64,000 bases of DNA from Marivibrio halodurans (GTDB taxonomy: Bacteria > Pseudomonadota > Alphaproteobacteria > UBA8366 > Aestuariispiraceae). A program made the translations under genes and the position numbers. The notes under the pieces were generated by a model. That model did no database searches. It saw only the letters and a program-made list of their open reading frames with translations, and was not told the origin of the DNA. The stretch is from NCBI RefSeq assembly GCF_017963645.1, contig NZ_JAGMWN010000001.1, positions 186,001 to 250,000 on the forward strand. The letters run 5' to 3'. Each line of letters starts with the position of its first letter. The first letter of the stretch is position 1. Shown here in pieces: positions 56,819-64,000 of this stretch.

Positions 56819-58295
56819 TATCCTGATCGTCGATGACGAAGCCGATATCCGGATGCAGATCGCCGGTATCCTGGAGGATGAGGGATTCCAGCCGCGCGAG
56901 GCCGGCACCAGCGGCGAGGCGCTGGAGGCGGTGGCGCGACGGCAGCCTTCGCTTGTCATTCTCGATGTATGGCTGTCGGGCAGCGAACTCGACGGCTTGC
57001 AGATCCTGGAGCAGATAAAGCGCAATCATCCGGCCCTGCCGGTTATCATGATCAGCGGCCACGGCACTTTCGACATGGCGGTCAATGCCACGAAGACCGG
57101 TGCCTACGACTTCATCTCCAAGCCCTTCAAGACGGACGTCCTGCTGCATACGGTCAATCGCGCGATCGAGGAATCGCGTTTGCGGCGGGAGAACGAGTCG
57201 CTGAAGCGCCTGACCGGCGGCGCGATGATCGAGGAATTGGTCGGCACCTCGCCCGCCATGCAGGAAGTCCGCCGTACCATCGACAAGGTCGCGCAATCGG
57301 ACAGCCGCATATTGATCACTGGACCGGCCGGGGCGGGAAAGGGGGCGGTCGCGCGCGTCATCCATGCCAAATCCCACCGGCGCGACGGTCCCTTCATCCA
57401 GCTCAATTGCGCGGGTTTGCAGGCGACCACGCTCGAGGAGGCTCTGTTTGGCGTCGAGGCCACGGCGGAAACGCCCCGGCAGGTGGGGGTGCTGGAGCAG
57501 GCCCATGGCGGCACCTTGCTGCTGGACGAGGTCGCGGACATGTCCGTGGAGACCCAGGGCAAGATCGTCCGTGTCCTCCATAGCCAGCAGTTTCAACGTC
57601 TTGGCGGCGCGCGCAATGTCGAGGTCAATGTCCGAGTCCTGGCGACGACGGCACGCGACCTGCGCGCGATGATGGAGGAGGGGCGATTCCGGGAGGATCT
57701 GTTCTACCGCCTGGCCGTGGTGCCGATGACCGTGCCGCCACTGACCGAGCGACGTCAGGATATCCCCGATCTCGCCCAGCATTTCATGCGTCAGTCGGCG
57801 ACCGCCAAGGGCCGGGCGCCACGGCCCCTGGATGGCGGCGCGATCGCGGCGTTGCAGGGCCATGACTGGCCGGGCAATGTCTGGGAGGTGGTCAATGTGA
57901 TCGAGCGGCTGCTCCTCGACGGCAAGCCGCTGGGCGAGGCTGGCGCGCCCGAACCGATCCATGCCGAGGCGGTCGTGAAGGCGATCGGGGAGACCGGGCG
58001 CGCGGCGATGGGCTGGGACAAGGCCCCGGAGGTCATGAACATGCCGCTGCGCGAGGCGCGGGAAGCGTTCGAGCGGGAATATCTTCTCTTCCACCTGACG
58101 CGCTTCGGCGGCAACATTTCCCGGACGGCGGAATTCGTCGGCATGGATCGGGCGGCCCTTCACCGCAAGCTCAAGGGGCTTGGCGTCAACGCACCGGGGC
58201 GGGTGGGGGAACGCAACGGCGCGGGCGATGAGCGCCTCGCCGCCGAACCGACCGAAATTCATCCCGCCCCGCGCGCCGGGCACGGCGTGGGGTAG
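56808..58295 (+). CDS. ntrX: Response regulator NtrX
   Basis: Partner of NtrY; in alphaproteobacteria NtrYX responds to nitrogen and redox state. 495 residues: receiver domain with phosphoacceptor Asp53 (LVILDVWLSGSELDGLQ) and Lys in FISKPFK; AAA+ domain with Walker A GPAGAGKG and Walker B GGTLLLDEVAD; C-terminal Fis-type HTH (GGNISRTAEFVGMDRAALHR). The GAFTGA loop of sigma-54 activators is missing: where NtrC reads [13 protein letters not shown], this protein reads ALFGVEATAETP. It therefore probably does not activate sigma-54 polymerase. Confidence 0.95.
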   Translation: MAHDILIVDDEADIRMQIAGILEDEGFQPREAGTSGEALEAVARRQPSLVILDVWLSGSELDGLQILEQIKRNHPALPVIMISGHGTFDMAVNATKTGAYDFISKPFKTDVLLHTVNRAIEESRLRRENESLKRLTGGAMIEELVGTSPAMQEVRRTIDKVAQSDSRILITGPAGAGKGAVARVIHAKSHRRDGPFIQLNCAGLQATTLEEALFGVEATAETPRQVGVLEQAHGGTLLLDEVADMSVETQGKIVRVLHSQQFQRLGGARNVEVNVRVLATTARDLRAMMEEGRFREDLFYRLAVVPMTVPPLTERRQDIPDLAQHFMRQSATAKGRAPRPLDGGAIAALQGHDWPGNVWEVVNVIERLLLDGKPLGEAGAPEPIHAEAVVKAIGETGRAAMGWDKAPEVMNMPLREAREAFEREYLLFHLTRFGGNISRTAEFVGMDRAALHRKLKGLGVNAPGRVGERNGAGDERLAAEPTEIHPAPRAGHGVG

Positions 58296-58366
58296 GACGC
58301 GGGGGGAGAACGCCGATTGGGCGTCGCGCCGCGCATACCCGATACGAGAAGATGGGACATTAGGCG

Positions 58367-59743
58367 ATGAAAGTCGTGATCTGCGGGGCCGGCCAGGTCG
58401 GTTTCCACATCGCCCGCTATCTGGCGGGCGAGAACAACGACGTCACGGTGGTCGATCAATCGCCGGAACTGATCGGGAAGATCAACGATCAGTTGGACGT
58501 TCAGGCCTTTGTCGGGCACGCATCGCATCCGGACGTGCTGGAGCGCGCGGGCGCGGGCGACGCGGATATGCTGATCGCGGTCACCTTCACCGACGAGGTG
58601 AACATGATCGCCTGTCAGGTGGCGCATTCATTGTTCAACGTGCCGACCAAGATCGCGCGCATCCGCCAGCAGAACTATCTCGATCCCACCTGGGCCAATC
58701 TTTTCGCGCGCGATCAACTGCCGATCGACGTCATCATCTCGCCCGAGATCGAGGTCGCGCGCGCCATCGCGCGGCGTATCCGCGTGCCCGGCGCCTTCGA
58801 TATGATCCCGATGGCCGAGGACCGGGTCCGGGTGATCGGCGTGCGCTGCACGGAGGATTGTCCGGTCATTCACACGCCGCTGCGCCAGCTCACATCGCTG
58901 TTCCCGGACTTGAACATCACGGTTACCGCGATCCTGCGCGACGAAACGATGCAAATCCCGAGCGCCGACGACCAGATGCTGCCGGGCGACGAGGTTTATT
59001 TCGTCGCCGAGACCGGCCACGTCGCCCGCGCGATGGCGGTTTTCGGACACGAGGAAAAGGAAACCCGCCGTCTTATCATCGTCGGCGGCGGCAATATCGG
59101 CACCACGCTTGCCGATGATATCGCCAATTCCGAGGACGGCTATACCGCCAAGATCATCGAGCTCGACAAGCGCCGCGCGCGCAAGGTGGCGGAGATCCTG
59201 CCCACCACCACGATCATCCAGGGGAACGCGCTCGATCACGAGATCCTGGAGGAGGCGGGCATCCGCAATGCCGATGCGATCGTCGCCGTCACCGATCATG
59301 ACGAGAGCAACGTACTGTGCTCCCTGCTCTCCAAGCGCTATGGCGTGGAGCGCGCGGTAACGCTGATCAACAAGACGAATTACGGGCCGCTGATCACCGC
59401 GCTCGGCGTGGATGTGGTGGTCAGCCCGCGGGAGATCACGGCCTCCACCATTCTCCAGCATGTGCGGCGCGGGCGTATCCGTTCCGTCCATTCGCTGCGC
59501 GACGGCTATGCGGAGATCATCGAGGCGGAGGCGCTGGAGACATCGAGTCTCGTCGGTCAGCCGCTGAAGGACGCGCGCCTGCCGAACGGCGTTATCGTCG
59601 GTGCCGTGGTGCGTGGCGACAAGGTAATCATCCCGCGCCCCGATACCGCGGTGGAGGCCAAGGATCGTGTCATCCTGCTGGCCGACGCCAAGACGGTTAA
59701 GAAGGTGGAGAAGATGTTCGCGGTCAGGCTGGAGTATTTTTGA
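58367..59743 (+). CDS. trkA: Trk system potassium transport protein TrkA
   Basis: Peripheral NAD-binding regulator of the Trk potassium channel. 458 residues in two similar halves, each with an RCK_N Rossmann fold and an RCK_C domain: VVICGAGQVGFHIARYL at residue 3 and LIIVGGGNIGTTLADDI in the second half. The acidic residue closing each fold (VVDQ, IELDK) fits NAD(H) binding. The membrane partner TrkH is not in the window. The position after ntrX is conserved in Rhodospirillales. 71 bases separate it from ntrX. Confidence 0.95.
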   Translation: MKVVICGAGQVGFHIARYLAGENNDVTVVDQSPELIGKINDQLDVQAFVGHASHPDVLERAGAGDADMLIAVTFTDEVNMIACQVAHSLFNVPTKIARIRQQNYLDPTWANLFARDQLPIDVIISPEIEVARAIARRIRVPGAFDMIPMAEDRVRVIGVRCTEDCPVIHTPLRQLTSLFPDLNITVTAILRDETMQIPSADDQMLPGDEVYFVAETGHVARAMAVFGHEEKETRRLIIVGGGNIGTTLADDIANSEDGYTAKIIELDKRRARKVAEILPTTTIIQGNALDHEILEEAGIRNADAIVAVTDHDESNVLCSLLSKRYGVERAVTLINKTNYGPLITALGVDVVVSPREITASTILQHVRRGRIRSVHSLRDGYAEIIEAEALETSSLVGQPLKDARLPNGVIVGAVVRGDKVIIPRPDTAVEAKDRVILLADAKTVKKVEKMFAVRLEYF

Positions 59744-59834
59744 CGCCACCCCACATCCCTCTATATCACTATATCCGGGATAATAGAGCCTGTCGGCGCG
59801 CGATTCCCGGTTCAGCAAGCAACAGGAGAGACCC

Positions 59835-60761
59835 ATGCCGCGCTATGCCTATGTGAACGGACGCTATGTCGATCACCGGGAAGCGGCCGTGCATATCGAG
59901 GATCGCGGCTATCAATTCTCCGACGGTGTCTACGAGGTGGTGACCGTCAAGGACGGCCGCCTCGTCGATGCCAAGGCGCATATGGATCGTCTGGGTCGTT
60001 CATTGGATGAACTGCAGATTGGCTGGCCCGTTTCGCGCCCCGTTCTGGAAATGATCATGGCCGAGATGATTCGCCGCAACAGGCTGCATGACGGGCTTGT
60101 CTACATGCAGATCACCCGGGGCGTCGCGCCGCGCAATCATGCCTTCCCGACGGGGGATGTGCGTCCGGCGCTGGTCATCACGACCAAGAAGATGAATTTC
60201 GCCAAGATGACCAAGTTCACCGAGGGCGTGAGCGTCATCACCCTGCCGGATCAGCGCTGGGCGCGGCGCGACATCAAGACGATCAGCCTGCTGCCGAACT
60301 GCCTGAATAAGCAGAAGGCGACGGAGGCTGGCTGCTATGAGGCGTTCCAGGTCGACCCCAAGGACGGGATGGTGACGGAGGGCACGGCCTCCAACGCCTG
60401 GATCATCACGGAGGCGGGCGAACTCGTCACCCGACCCGCGACGCACCGTATCCTGAACGGCATCACGCGCCTGACGATCCTGCGCATCGCGGAGGAGGAG
60501 GGCGTCCCCTTCGTCGAGCGGCCCTTTAGTGTCGAGGAGGCGAAACGGGCGCGGGAGGCTTTCGTCTCCTCCGCCACCTCCTTCGTGACACCGGTGGTGC
60601 GGATTGATGGTGAGCCGGTGGGCGATGGAACGGTCGGCCCGATTTGCCGCAAGCTTCTGGCCGGCTACGAGGAATATGCCGCCGGTCTGCGCGCGCGGGG
60701 CGCTGAATGGCCGGACGACATCCCCGCGGATGAGGGCGATGGAACGTCTCGCGCCGCCTGA
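59835..60761 (+). CDS. dat: D-amino-acid transaminase
   Basis: PLP enzyme of fold type IV that interconverts D-alanine and D-glutamate, giving precursors for peptidoglycan. 308 residues. Conserved features: YVNGRYVDHREAAVHIEDRGYQF-like start, the PLP lysine in RDIKTISLLPNCLNKQ, the PLP glutamate in EAFQVD, and the phosphate-binding VTEGTASNAWI. A branched-chain transaminase is the main alternative, but the RGYQFSDGVYEV and RDIKT patterns and the genomic place between trkA and hfq favour D-amino-acid transaminase. CAGGAGAG lies upstream. Confidence 0.88.
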   Translation: MPRYAYVNGRYVDHREAAVHIEDRGYQFSDGVYEVVTVKDGRLVDAKAHMDRLGRSLDELQIGWPVSRPVLEMIMAEMIRRNRLHDGLVYMQITRGVAPRNHAFPTGDVRPALVITTKKMNFAKMTKFTEGVSVITLPDQRWARRDIKTISLLPNCLNKQKATEAGCYEAFQVDPKDGMVTEGTASNAWIITEAGELVTRPATHRILNGITRLTILRIAEEEGVPFVERPFSVEEAKRAREAFVSSATSFVTPVVRIDGEPVGDGTVGPICRKLLAGYEEYAAGLRARGAEWPDDIPADEGDGTSRAA

Positions 60762-60805
60762 GGCACCAACGCGCATGCGCTAGTAACTGGTAAGATGCGA
60801 GGGCG

Positions 60806-61285
60806 ATGATCATGGGGTTGCTCGACTGGCTTTTCGTCGCGCGCGGCCAGGCCGGCAGCCGCCGGACGCGGGGTGCGGACGAGAAGGGGCAACCTGGTAG
60901 CCGGCGCGCGACGGGGGTCGGCGACCGCCGGCGCGTCGCGCGCTTCGCCGGCCTGGGGGCCCGGGTGATCATCGACGGCGCCGAATATGATGTCGGCGAT
61001 TGGGCGGAGAATAGCTTCCGCGTGACCGGTTTCCACGGCGACTTGATCGCAAATCAGATTATTCATTTCCGCTTCCTGCTGGTCTATCGGGAGGAAACCT
61101 GGGAATGGCCCGGGGTGGGGCGGATCATTCGCATCGATTCCGAAGCCGGAGAGATGGCGGTCGTGTTCAAGCCGCCGGAGGAGCCCTTCCGGTCGCGCCT
61201 GCGCAATGTCACCGATGCGTTGACGGAGGGAACGCGTCTTTCCGAACTGACCGCCGCCCGGCGGAACGGAGATGACAGGACATGA
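60806..61285 (+). CDS. Small protein, possible PilZ domain
   Basis: 159 residues or, from the better-spaced ATG at 60812, 157. After a Gly/Arg-rich, probably disordered stretch there is RRRVARF near residue 41, then ARVIIDGAEYDVGDWAENSF and GFHGDLIANQIIHFRFLL. An RxxxR followed by a D-x-S-like segment in a small beta barrel is the layout of PilZ (c-di-GMP-binding) domains, but the second motif is weak, so this is a suggestion only. It overlaps the HAD gene by 4 bases (ATGA), so the two are translated together. Confidence 0.65.
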   Translation: MIMGLLDWLFVARGQAGSRRTRGADEKGQPGSRRATGVGDRRRVARFAGLGARVIIDGAEYDVGDWAENSFRVTGFHGDLIANQIIHFRFLLVYREETWEWPGVGRIIRIDSEAGEMAVVFKPPEEPFRSRLRNVTDALTEGTRLSELTAARRNGDDRT

Positions 61286-62001
61286 CGGAAGCACTCGGCC
61301 AAGACGGGCACGGTCACTTCTCCCCGCGCGCGGGGACGCCGATGATGCCGCCCCGCGCGATCCTGTTCGATTGGGACAACACGCTGGTCGATACGTGGCC
61401 CGTCATCCATGCCAGCCTGAATGAGACCTTCGCGGCGATGGGCCGGCCGGGCTGGACGCTGGACCAAGTGCGCGCGAATGTCCGAAAATCCTTGCGGGAC
61501 AGCTTTCCGGGCCTGTTCGGGCAGCGCTGGGAAGAGGCCCGCGACGTGTTCTATGCCGCCTTCTCCCGCCAGCATCTGACGGCACTGACGGTACTGCCCG
61601 GCGCCGATGCCCTGGTGATGGGGCTGGCGGCTCGGGGCATTCCGCTTGGCATCGTCAGTAACAAGTCCGGGGATTTCCTGCGCAAGGAGGTCGCGCATCT
61701 CGGCTGGAACGGTTATTTCGGCGCGGTGGTGGGGGCGGGTGACGCCGCCAGGGATAAGCCCTCGCCGGAGGCCGGCGCGATGGCGCTGGAAACCATGGGC
61801 ATCGCCACCGGTGACCGGGAGGGTCGCGCGGTCTGGTTCGTCGGCGATTCCAATGTCGATATGGAGATCGCCCATGCGATGGCTCTTCTGCCCGTGCTGA
61901 TCCGGCCCGATTCCGGTCCCGACGGAGAGTTCGACACCCATCCACCGGCCCATCACCTGGCCGATTGCGGGGCTCTTCTACATTTCGTGCAGGGCAATTG
62001 A
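61282..62001 (+). CDS. HAD family hydrolase (phosphoglycolate phosphatase-like)
   Basis: 239 residues, cytoplasmic phosphatase. HAD motif I AILFDWDNTLVDT near residue 27 (nucleophile and acid Asp), motif II GIVSNKSG, motif III KPSPEAG with the Lys, and motif IV VWFVGDSNVDMEIA. The cap domain between motifs I and II is alpha-helical, as in phosphoglycolate phosphatase and beta-phosphoglucomutase. Substrate not deducible. The start overlaps the previous gene's stop; ATG 61342 would give a shorter N terminus. Confidence 0.88.
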   Translation: MTEALGQDGHGHFSPRAGTPMMPPRAILFDWDNTLVDTWPVIHASLNETFAAMGRPGWTLDQVRANVRKSLRDSFPGLFGQRWEEARDVFYAAFSRQHLTALTVLPGADALVMGLAARGIPLGIVSNKSGDFLRKEVAHLGWNGYFGAVVGAGDAARDKPSPEAGAMALETMGIATGDREGRAVWFVGDSNVDMEIAHAMALLPVLIRPDSGPDGEFDTHPPAHHLADCGALLHFVQGN

Positions 62002-62254
62002 GACGCGAATCCATCGCCGGTGGCGAGGCTTCCCACGCGCGAGCGCGGTTGCTTCGTGCCCGAACTTCTTTTAGAAGAGGGGAAAGGCCCCGATGGGGAT
62101 CGGAACGATCCGGTCCCAGGGGCACAGAAGCCTTAAAGGCGGGTGAGGAAAAGCGAGCGATACATGGGCGATCGACGTTAACCCGTTGCAAGCCGGGGCA
62201 TGAAGAACCCCACACAGCAACCCCGACAATCACTATAAAAGGGGGCCGAAAGCG
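62002..62254 (+). other. Upstream region of hfq
   Basis: 253 bases between the HAD gene and hfq. Contains the composite hairpin at 62087-62123 and a short CTATAAAAG (from 62233) just before the hfq ribosome-binding region, possibly a -10 element without a recognisable -35. No gene seen. Confidence 0.5.
62087..62123 (+). promoter_or_regulatory. Composite hairpin upstream of hfq
   Basis: GCCCC/GGGGC (62087-62091 and 62119-62123), then TGGG/CCCA and GATCG/CGATC pair in nested order around the loop GAA, with two small bulges: 14 bp in all. It could end the HAD message or shape the hfq leader, where Hfq autoregulates in some bacteria. Confidence 0.4.
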
Positions 62255-62512
62255 ATGTCTTCCGACAAGACCCAGAACCTGCAGGACACTTTCCTCAACC
62301 ATCTGCGCAAGAACAAGATGCCAGTCACCGTTTTCCTGGTGAACGGCGTCAAGTTGCAGGGCATCATCACGTGGTTCGATAATTTCTGCGTGCTGCTGCG
62401 ACGCGACGCGCATTCGCAACTCGTCTATAAGCATGCGATCTCGACCGTCATGCCCTCCGCCCCGATCCAGCTTTTCGATGGAAACGGCGGCAAGGACGAC
62501 GACGAGAGCTGA
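62255..62512 (+). CDS. hfq: RNA chaperone Hfq
   Basis: Hexameric Sm-like protein that pairs small RNAs with mRNAs. 85 residues. Sm1 motif [20 protein letters not shown]-like with the conserved Gln8 (NLQDTFLN) and Phe (DNFCVLL) of the RNA pocket, and Sm2 [10 protein letters not shown] with the YKH uracil-pocket residues. The C-terminal tail is short and acidic (GGKDDDES), normal for alphaproteobacteria. Followed by hflX after 35 bases, the conserved order. Confidence 0.97.
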   Translation: MSSDKTQNLQDTFLNHLRKNKMPVTVFLVNGVKLQGIITWFDNFCVLLRRDAHSQLVYKHAISTVMPSAPIQLFDGNGGKDDDES

Positions 62513-62547
62513 CGGCGAAGCCGACGACCGCGAGAACTGAGGACCGA

Positions 62548-63927
62548 TTGAGCGCACCGACGAACGACGACCAGCCGGGGTTCACCAACCAGCGCCGCTA
62601 CCGCGCGAGCGACCAGGGCTGGGACGAGGCGGATAAGCGCCGCGCGCTCGTCATTCATCCCGATATCCGTCAAAACCGCCAACGCGAGGCCGCCGAGGCG
62701 GGGGGCGTCCGTGACCCCGCCCATCGGCTTGAGGAGGCCGTGGGCCTCGCGGAGGCGATCGCGCTAGACGTCGTCTCGGCGGAGACGGTGCCGCTCAATC
62801 GTCCGGTCCCCGCGACATTGCTGGGCGGCGGCGTGGTGGAGCGCATGGCGCGGACCGTCGAGGATGAGGCGATCGATCTCGTTATCGTCGACAACGCGCT
62901 GACCCCGGTGCAGCAACGCAACCTGGAACGCGCGCTCGAAACCAAGGTCATCGACCGCACAGGACTGATCCTGGAAATCTTCGGCGCCCGCGCCCGCACC
63001 CATGAGGGGCGGCTGCAGGTGGAACTCGCCGCGCTCACCTTCCAGCGCTCCCGTCTCGTGCGCAGTTGGACGCATCTGGAGCGCCAGCGCGGCGGCCTCG
63101 GCTTCATCGGTGGTCCGGGTGAAAGCCAGCTCGAAATCGACCGACGCCTGATCGACGAACGCATCGCCAAGCTGAAGCGGGAGCTGGAGCAGGTTCGCCG
63201 CACCCGTGGCCTGCACCGCAAGGCGCGGGAGAAGGTGCCCTATCCTGTGGTGGCGCTGGTCGGCTATACCAATGCCGGCAAGTCGACGCTCTTCAACCGG
63301 CTGACCCGCAGCGACGTGTTCGCCAAGGACCTGCTCTTCGCGACGCTGGACCCGACCATGCGCCGGGTCGACCTTCCCTCGGGGCGGGAGGTGATCCTGT
63401 CCGACACGGTGGGGTTCATCACCGACTTGCCGACCGATCTCGTCGCCGCCTTCCGCGCGACGCTGGAGGAGGTGACCGGCGCCGACGTGATCGTCCATGT
63501 CCGCGACGTGGCCGCCGACGAAAGCGCGGCGGAGAAGATGGATGTCGAGGCGGTCCTGCGGTCCCTCGATATCGATCCCGAGGTGCCGGTGGTGGAGGCG
63601 CTCAACAAGATCGATCTGCTCGGCCCCGACGAACGGGGGGCGGTCTCGGCGGAAGCCGACCGGCTGGAGCGCGCCGCGTGTCTTTCCGCCGTGACCGGGG
63701 AAGGGGTCGATCGCTTGCTCGATGTCGTGGACGCCGCGCTCTCGCGCCGTCGGTCCATCCGGCATTACGATGTTTCGCTCGCCGACGGGCGCGCGCTTTC
63801 CTGGCTTTACGAGAACGCGCAAGTCGTCGCGCGGGAGGATGAGGGCACGGTCGCGCATCTCGACGTATCGATCGACCCGGAGGATGCCGCCCGCTTCGAA
63901 AGCCGTCATCGCCACGCGGCGGAGTGA
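62548..63927 (+). CDS. hflX: GTPase HflX
   Basis: Ribosome-associated GTPase that splits stalled ribosomes under stress. 459 residues: N-terminal nucleotide-binding domain with a long coiled-coil region (LERQRGGLGFIGGPGESQLE, then IDERIAKLKRELEQVRRTRG), and G domain with G1 GYTNAGKST, G3 DTVGF and G4 NKID. The start is TTG 62548, preceded by TGAGGA; no ATG fits the family N terminus better. The last 73 bases of the window after it hold nothing recognisable; mazG often follows in relatives. Confidence 0.94.
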   Translation: MSAPTNDDQPGFTNQRRYRASDQGWDEADKRRALVIHPDIRQNRQREAAEAGGVRDPAHRLEEAVGLAEAIALDVVSAETVPLNRPVPATLLGGGVVERMARTVEDEAIDLVIVDNALTPVQQRNLERALETKVIDRTGLILEIFGARARTHEGRLQVELAALTFQRSRLVRSWTHLERQRGGLGFIGGPGESQLEIDRRLIDERIAKLKRELEQVRRTRGLHRKAREKVPYPVVALVGYTNAGKSTLFNRLTRSDVFAKDLLFATLDPTMRRVDLPSGREVILSDTVGFITDLPTDLVAAFRATLEEVTGADVIVHVRDVAADESAAEKMDVEAVLRSLDIDPEVPVVEALNKIDLLGPDERGAVSAEADRLERAACLSAVTGEGVDRLLDVVDAALSRRRSIRHYDVSLADGRALSWLYENAQVVAREDEGTVAHLDVSIDPEDAARFESRHRHAAE

Positions 63928-64000
63928 TTGGCCGGTCGATCGGACGTATCACGGCGTATTCGTGCCTTTCTTCGCTAAATCCCCCGAATATCCGCTTTTT

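Noticed and set aside
57250-57700. NtrX as a degraded pseudogene because the GAFTGA motif is missing
   Set aside because: The frame is intact, with receiver, Walker A and B and HTH all present; loss of GAFTGA is known for alphaproteobacterial NtrX.

Overview
The window reads as a GC-rich alphaproteobacterial chromosome segment, most likely from the Rhodospirillales or a close relative. Four gene strings point there: nuoG-N followed by birA-coaX-rnj-mce-DUF1467; recG next to sdhE-mfd; eno-ftsB-pdhA-pdhB (with a lipoyl domain on PdhB)-pdhC-lpdA-lipA; and a fused ispDF followed by dusB-ntrB-ntrC-ntrY-ntrX-trkA-dat...hfq-hflX. Nearly all sequence is coding and most genes lie on the + strand. I see no tRNA, rRNA, CRISPR array, prophage or insertion sequence.

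Layout. 1-8781: respiratory complex I genes, with nuoG cut by the window edge. 8798-12815: biotin ligase, pantothenate kinase, RNase J, methylmalonyl-CoA epimerase and a small membrane protein. 12830-20848: an accessory stretch with a DNA glycosylase, a polyphosphate kinase 2, a BMP-type (purine nucleoside-like) ABC importer, a P-loop kinase-like protein and a periplasmic protein preceded by a tandem repeat array. 20951-22886: lolC-lolD. 23033-26890 (minus strand): a glycine betaine/proline ABC importer and an SRPBCC protein. 26991-31104: recG plus a divergent EamA transporter/LysR regulator pair. 31190-36212: sdhE, mfd, and a TetR/OsmC pair with matching operator-like boxes. 36378-46229: enolase, FtsB, the complete pyruvate dehydrogenase complex, lipoyl synthase and a COQ10/RatA-like START protein. 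46453-49509: an XRE-type regulator, then pncC, pgpA and ispDF on the minus strand. 49639-62001: a CcsA/HemX-like membrane protein, dusB, the NtrBC and NtrYX two-component systems, TrkA, a D-amino acid transaminase, a small PilZ-like candidate and a HAD phosphatase. 62255-63927: hfq and hflX.

How the genes work together. Complex I and the PDH complex connect pyruvate oxidation to the quinone pool. LipA makes the lipoyl groups that PdhB and PdhC carry, and BirA and CoaX supply biotinylation and coenzyme A. SdhE flavinylates succinate dehydrogenase. NtrBC/NtrYX and Hfq are global regulators. ProVWX and OsmC handle osmotic and peroxide stress.

No obviously new multi-gene system stands out; most of this is conserved housekeeping DNA. 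The points most worth a second look are: short tandem duplications with a period close to 15 bp that recur in coding and non-coding DNA; a repeat array that ends in the ribosome-binding site of an unknown periplasmic protein; well-formed candidate operators at the tetR/osmC, lysR/eamA and ftsB loci; and two places where the usual alphaproteobacterial gene order is interrupted. All positions, lengths and motif matches were read by eye; no homology search was run.
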